From contig CALAXO010000100.1 in the NCBI GenBank assembly GCA_937894955.1, positions 1-7,644 of the forward strand: a stretch of 7,644 nt of DNA, given 5' to 3'. Source of the DNA: an uncultured Clostridia bacterium. Its GTDB lineage: Bacteria > Bacillota > Clostridia > Christensenellales > CAG-138. The notes under the pieces were generated by a model. The model was not told the origin of the DNA and did no database searches. It was given only the letters and a program-made list of their open reading frames with translations. Positions 5,288 to 7,644 of this stretch are shown one piece after another; positions within the stretch are counted from its first letter, which is position 1; each line of letters starts with the position of its first letter. Made by a program: the position numbers and the translations under genes.

Positions 5288-6781
5288 ATGATGACACAAA
5301 AAAGGTTCAATGCGCTGCTTTCAATGCTGCTTTGTGCGGCGATGCTGCTGAGCATGGTCGCTGTGCTTTCGGGCTGCACTCGCTCGGGAAAAAATGATTC
5401 CCCTGCTTTGCAGCACAAAATCCTGCATTATTACAGTGAGAAAGACAACACTTCATATTTCTTTGTTGACGGCAAAAAACTTGAAGATCGCATCGGAAGC
5501 GGCATCAGCACCTTCCTTTCGGTTGACGGCACGTCCGCAGCCGTGATCGCTGCAACGGCTCTGTATCGCGTTGATGCAAACGGAATTATTCTCGTTTACC
5601 CTGCCGCCGTAACGCGTGCGGTGCTTTCCATGGACGGGAAAAGCATCCTTTTCGCAACGGCAACGAAGGCATTTTTGTACAGCAGCGACACGGGCGAAAC
5701 GACCGAGTTCGAAGACATCGAAGCTGAAACCGTGCTGAGCCTTGCGCTTTCCGAGGATGCAAAGACAGCCGCCGTGACCGTCGGTCAAAAGGGCGGAAGG
5801 ACGGCGACATATATCTGTTCCGAAGGAAAGGCCGAAAAGAACAGCGAGGATACATATGCGGTTGCGCTTTCAAACGGAGCGGAGCGCATGTATTGCCTTG
5901 AATACGTTGACGGCGAGCTGACCGGGAGGCTGCATTTTGTTCAGAACGGCAAGGACTCCGTTATCAGCACCAATGCATCGCATTATTTTGAAGTAAATCG
6001 GGATGCAACCGAAATAACTTTTGATGTTAAGTCCAAAACGCATTACAGCGCAAAGGGCAGCGAGGCAAAGCAGCTTGTTGATGCTTCCGCGCTTTCGCTT
6101 GCGGGTGCGCAGTATTCAACGATGGGCGGCAGCGAATGCACCGTTCTGCTCAAAAATGCCGGCAGCCTGTTCAACAGCATGTTCTACACCGAATACTATG
6201 CCAAGGATTCGGACGGCAACCAATTCGTTGAATACGATTTATATTTTGTAAATTCCTCCAAAAAGGCTGTGAAGCTTGTCGGCGGTGCAACCCAATTCAC
6301 CGTTCAGCCGGACGGAACAAGCGTTTACTGCGTTGTTGACAGCAGCCTTTACACCGTTTCCGCGTTCAACCCCAAAAAACCGGAGCTTGTTGAAAGCAAT
6401 GTTTATGCTTTCGGTGCGGATGAAGGTTTCAAGAACGTTTATCTGACCGATATTTACGGCAATGTTCGCCTCAAAAAGGACGGCGCGGCGAAGCTTTCGG
6501 ACATCATTCTGATGAACATTTCTCATTCCGCAATGATGAACAACGGCACTCTGCTTTGCATCGGGCTTTATGACAACGGCGGCACCCTTTGCAGCATTAA
6601 GGGCACCGAGAGCAAGATTCTTGACGAAAATGTTTATTATTTTGAGGTTTACGGCGATGTTGCCGCTTATTACAAAAAAGCCGGCAGCAAGGACGGGCTT
6701 TATGACGTCTATATGTCCGAAGACGGCGAGAATTTCACCCTCTGCGTTGAGCAGGCGGCAATCGGCGGCAAAGCTTCCTGA
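5288..6781 (+). CDS. Lipoprotein with beta-propeller-like repeats, function unknown
   Basis: A 497-residue exported lipoprotein. The signal peptide has basic K5 and R6, a long hydrophobic core and lipobox LSGC with C30 lipidated. The mature part is rich in beta strands with recurring segments such as FLSVDGTSAAVI (about residue 75), VLSMDGKSILFA (110), LALSEDAKTAAV (152), VALSNGAERMYC (192), FEVNRDATEITF (234) and FTVQPDGTSVYC (337). The spacing of about 40 or more residues and the hydrophobic-x-DG pattern are typical of TolB/WD40-like beta-propeller blades. Such proteins usually bind partners or ligands at the cell surface; no catalytic motif is evident. Start choice: GGAAAGGA at 5275-5282 suits ATG 5288 (or the adjacent ATG 5291), giving a normal signal peptide, whereas the in-frame GTG 5222 and ATG 5273 do not. 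It is transcribed toward an ECF sigma gene 250 bases downstream. Confidence 0.88.
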   Translation: MMTQKRFNALLSMLLCAAMLLSMVAVLSGCTRSGKNDSPALQHKILHYYSEKDNTSYFFVDGKKLEDRIGSGISTFLSVDGTSAAVIAATALYRVDANGIILVYPAAVTRAVLSMDGKSILFATATKAFLYSSDTGETTEFEDIEAETVLSLALSEDAKTAAVTVGQKGGRTATYICSEGKAEKNSEDTYAVALSNGAERMYCLEYVDGELTGRLHFVQNGKDSVISTNASHYFEVNRDATEITFDVKSKTHYSAKGSEAKQLVDASALSLAGAQYSTMGGSECTVLLKNAGSLFNSMFYTEYYAKDSDGNQFVEYDLYFVNSSKKAVKLVGGATQFTVQPDGTSVYCVVDSSLYTVSAFNPKKPELVESNVYAFGADEGFKNVYLTDIYGNVRLKKDGAAKLSDIILMNISHSAMMNNGTLLCIGLYDNGGTLCSIKGTESKILDENVYYFEVYGDVAAYYKKAGSKDGLYDVYMSEDGENFTLCVEQAAIGGKAS

Positions 6782-6958
6782 CGGCGCGGCAGCGGTTTTT
6801 GAACAAGATCCGCAAAAGGGTTCGGAACAACCTGCAAAGTTTTATACGGAGAATCTGCGATCTGTTTGCATGGCGGCAGTGTTGTGCAAAGAGGATTTTG
6901 TAGCAAAAGATTATGATTTTAGAATTTATTAATGTAATCATGAATAACTTTTTAAAAT
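6782..6958. other. Spacer between the propeller gene and the ECF sigma gene
   Basis: No gene is supported here. The DNA becomes strongly AT-rich from about 6896 onward, as expected for a regulatory region, but I could not find a promoter with both boxes at good spacing. An ECF-type promoter (AAC-containing -35 with CGTC-like -10) was also looked for and not convincingly found. Confidence 0.5.
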
Positions 6959-6983
6959 ATATTGCATTCGGGTGCAATATTTT
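6959..6983 (+). terminator. Hairpin upstream of the ECF sigma gene, possible terminator
   Basis: ATATTGCA (6959-6966) pairs perfectly with TGCAATAT (6973-6980) around the loop TTCGGG, followed by a short run of T (6980-6983). It may end the propeller transcript about 180 bases after its stop codon, or act as a leader structure or operator for the sigma gene. The short T-run and AT-rich stem make termination uncertain. Confidence 0.4.
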
Positions 6984-7031
6984 GCGGTCGTTGTGCATTA
7001 ACATGGCGAAAGGGAGGAAAGGAGAAACAAA

Positions 7032-7598
7032 ATGCTGATATTAAGTGCAATTAATCCGGAACAGGCACTTTCCGACGATGAAGCGGAGCTTATGGAACTT
7101 GACCTTGCCGCTGTTGCAGCAGGCAGCACGGAAGCGTTGGAACGACTCTATAACACGGCTAAAGCGGCGGTATACAGCTATTCTCTTTCCGTTTTGAGGA
7201 ACGTTCAGGATGCGGAGGATGTTCTGCACGACTGCTTTGTGAACATCTTCACCGCTGCGGCGGGTTACAGGCCGCACGGCAAACCGATGGCATGGATAAT
7301 AACCATTGCTAAGAACCTCTGCTTTGCAAGGCTGCGGCAGCACAATCGGCAGGAGCAGCTCCCCGATGAAGACTGGAGCGAGATGCTGGCTGACAATGCC
7401 GGGCTTTCGAATGAGGACAGGCTCGTTTTGCGGGAATGCCTCGGCAGGCTTTCCGAAGAGGAGAACAGGATAGTTGTTCTTCACGCCGTGGCAGGGTTCA
7501 AGCACAGGGAGGTTGCTTCCGTTACGGGAATGCCGCTTGCAACCGTTCTTTCAAAATATCGCAGAGCAATCGCGAAGCTCCGCGAAAACCTTCAATAA
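7032..7598 (+). CDS. ECF (sigma-70 family, group 4) RNA polymerase sigma factor
   Basis: A 188-residue regulator that directs RNA polymerase to a specific promoter set, usually in response to an extracytoplasmic signal. Region sigma2 spans about residues 36-104, with the core-binding/-10 signature NVQDAEDVLHDCFVNIF at 57-73 and AWIITIAKNLCFARLRQ at 87-103. Region sigma4 spans about 132-187, with LSEEENRIVVLHAVAGF and the helix-turn-helix HREVASVTGMPLATVLSKY at 158-176. There is no sigma3 domain, as expected for ECF factors. Start at 7032: AAAGGAG at 7018-7024 gives a 7-base spacing, a strong site. The next start codon follows only 18 bases after the stop, so the two form an operon, which in this class normally encodes the cognate anti-sigma factor. 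The regulon and trigger cannot be read from the window. Confidence 0.94.
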   Translation: MLILSAINPEQALSDDEAELMELDLAAVAAGSTEALERLYNTAKAAVYSYSLSVLRNVQDAEDVLHDCFVNIFTAAAGYRPHGKPMAWIITIAKNLCFARLRQHNRQEQLPDEDWSEMLADNAGLSNEDRLVLRECLGRLSEEENRIVVLHAVAGFKHREVASVTGMPLATVLSKYRRAIAKLRENLQ

Positions 7599-7616
7599 CA
7601 AAGGAGAGAAGCAACC

Positions 7617-7644
7617 ATGAAGAACAACGAACAGGAAATCAAGG
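7617..7644 (+). CDS. Start of gene downstream of the ECF sigma factor (3' partial), probable anti-sigma factor
   Basis: ATG at 7617 is preceded by AAAGGAGA (7600-7607), about 10 bases upstream. Nine complete codons are visible, beginning MKNNEQEIK, before the window ends. Function is inferred only from position: a gene immediately after an ECF sigma gene commonly encodes its membrane anti-sigma factor. Nothing in nine residues can confirm this. Confidence 0.55.

Noticed and set aside
6570..6932. Plus-strand 120-residue frame running past the propeller stop
   Set aside because: Mostly overlaps the propeller gene in another frame, with no ribosome site or domain and a composition typical of a shadow frame.

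Overview
The window looks like chromosomal DNA of a Gram-positive, spore-former-type Firmicute, most likely a gut Clostridia/Oscillospirales-like species. The signs are strong SigA-type promoters (TTGACA-N17-TATAAT), purine-rich AGGAGG-like ribosome sites, lipobox lipoproteins, a PhoU-fused Na/Pi cotransporter, a 'LGTEPI'-type MATE transporter and a SpoIID-type remnant. Base composition is intermediate, with GC-rich genes and a visibly AT-richer island at about 3608-4207. This is inference from sequence character; no marker gene is present.

Layout. (1) 1-1542, +: the 3' part of an NptA-type sodium/phosphate cotransporter with a C-terminal PhoU-like domain, closed by a strong intrinsic terminator. 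(2) 1645-1945: non-coding, holding a near-consensus promoter (TTGCAC-N17-TATAAT) and a structured leader. (3) 1946-3433, +: a MATE-family efflux transporter, closed by a terminator that can work in both directions. (4) 3608-4207, -: a decayed SpoIID/LytB-type cell-wall protein fragment with a C-terminal His/Cys-rich segment. It lacks its 5' end and is split by a one-base frameshift. (5) 4208-4990, -: an uncharacterised lipoprotein with an Ala/Pro linker built partly from an 18-bp tandem repeat. (6) 4991-5287: a divergent regulatory region. It has a consensus promoter to the right and, to the left, a perfect -10 whose -35 position is occupied by a 14-nt homopolymer. (7) 5288-6781, +: a second lipoprotein with beta-propeller-like repeats. 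(8) 7032-7598, +: an ECF sigma factor. (9) 7617-7644, +: the first codons of a closely coupled downstream gene, where an anti-sigma factor is usually found.

How the genes relate. The phosphate importer and the MATE pump are separate units, each with its own terminator. The right half is envelope-related: two divergently transcribed lipoproteins and an ECF sigma operon, an arrangement consistent with a cell-envelope stress or sensing locus, though no direct link is shown by the sequence. I see no CRISPR array, tRNA, rRNA, transposase or phage gene. The least ordinary features are the SpoIID remnant fused to the end of the lipoprotein gene, the homopolymer in the lipoprotein promoter, and the pairing of two unassigned lipoproteins beside an ECF sigma factor.
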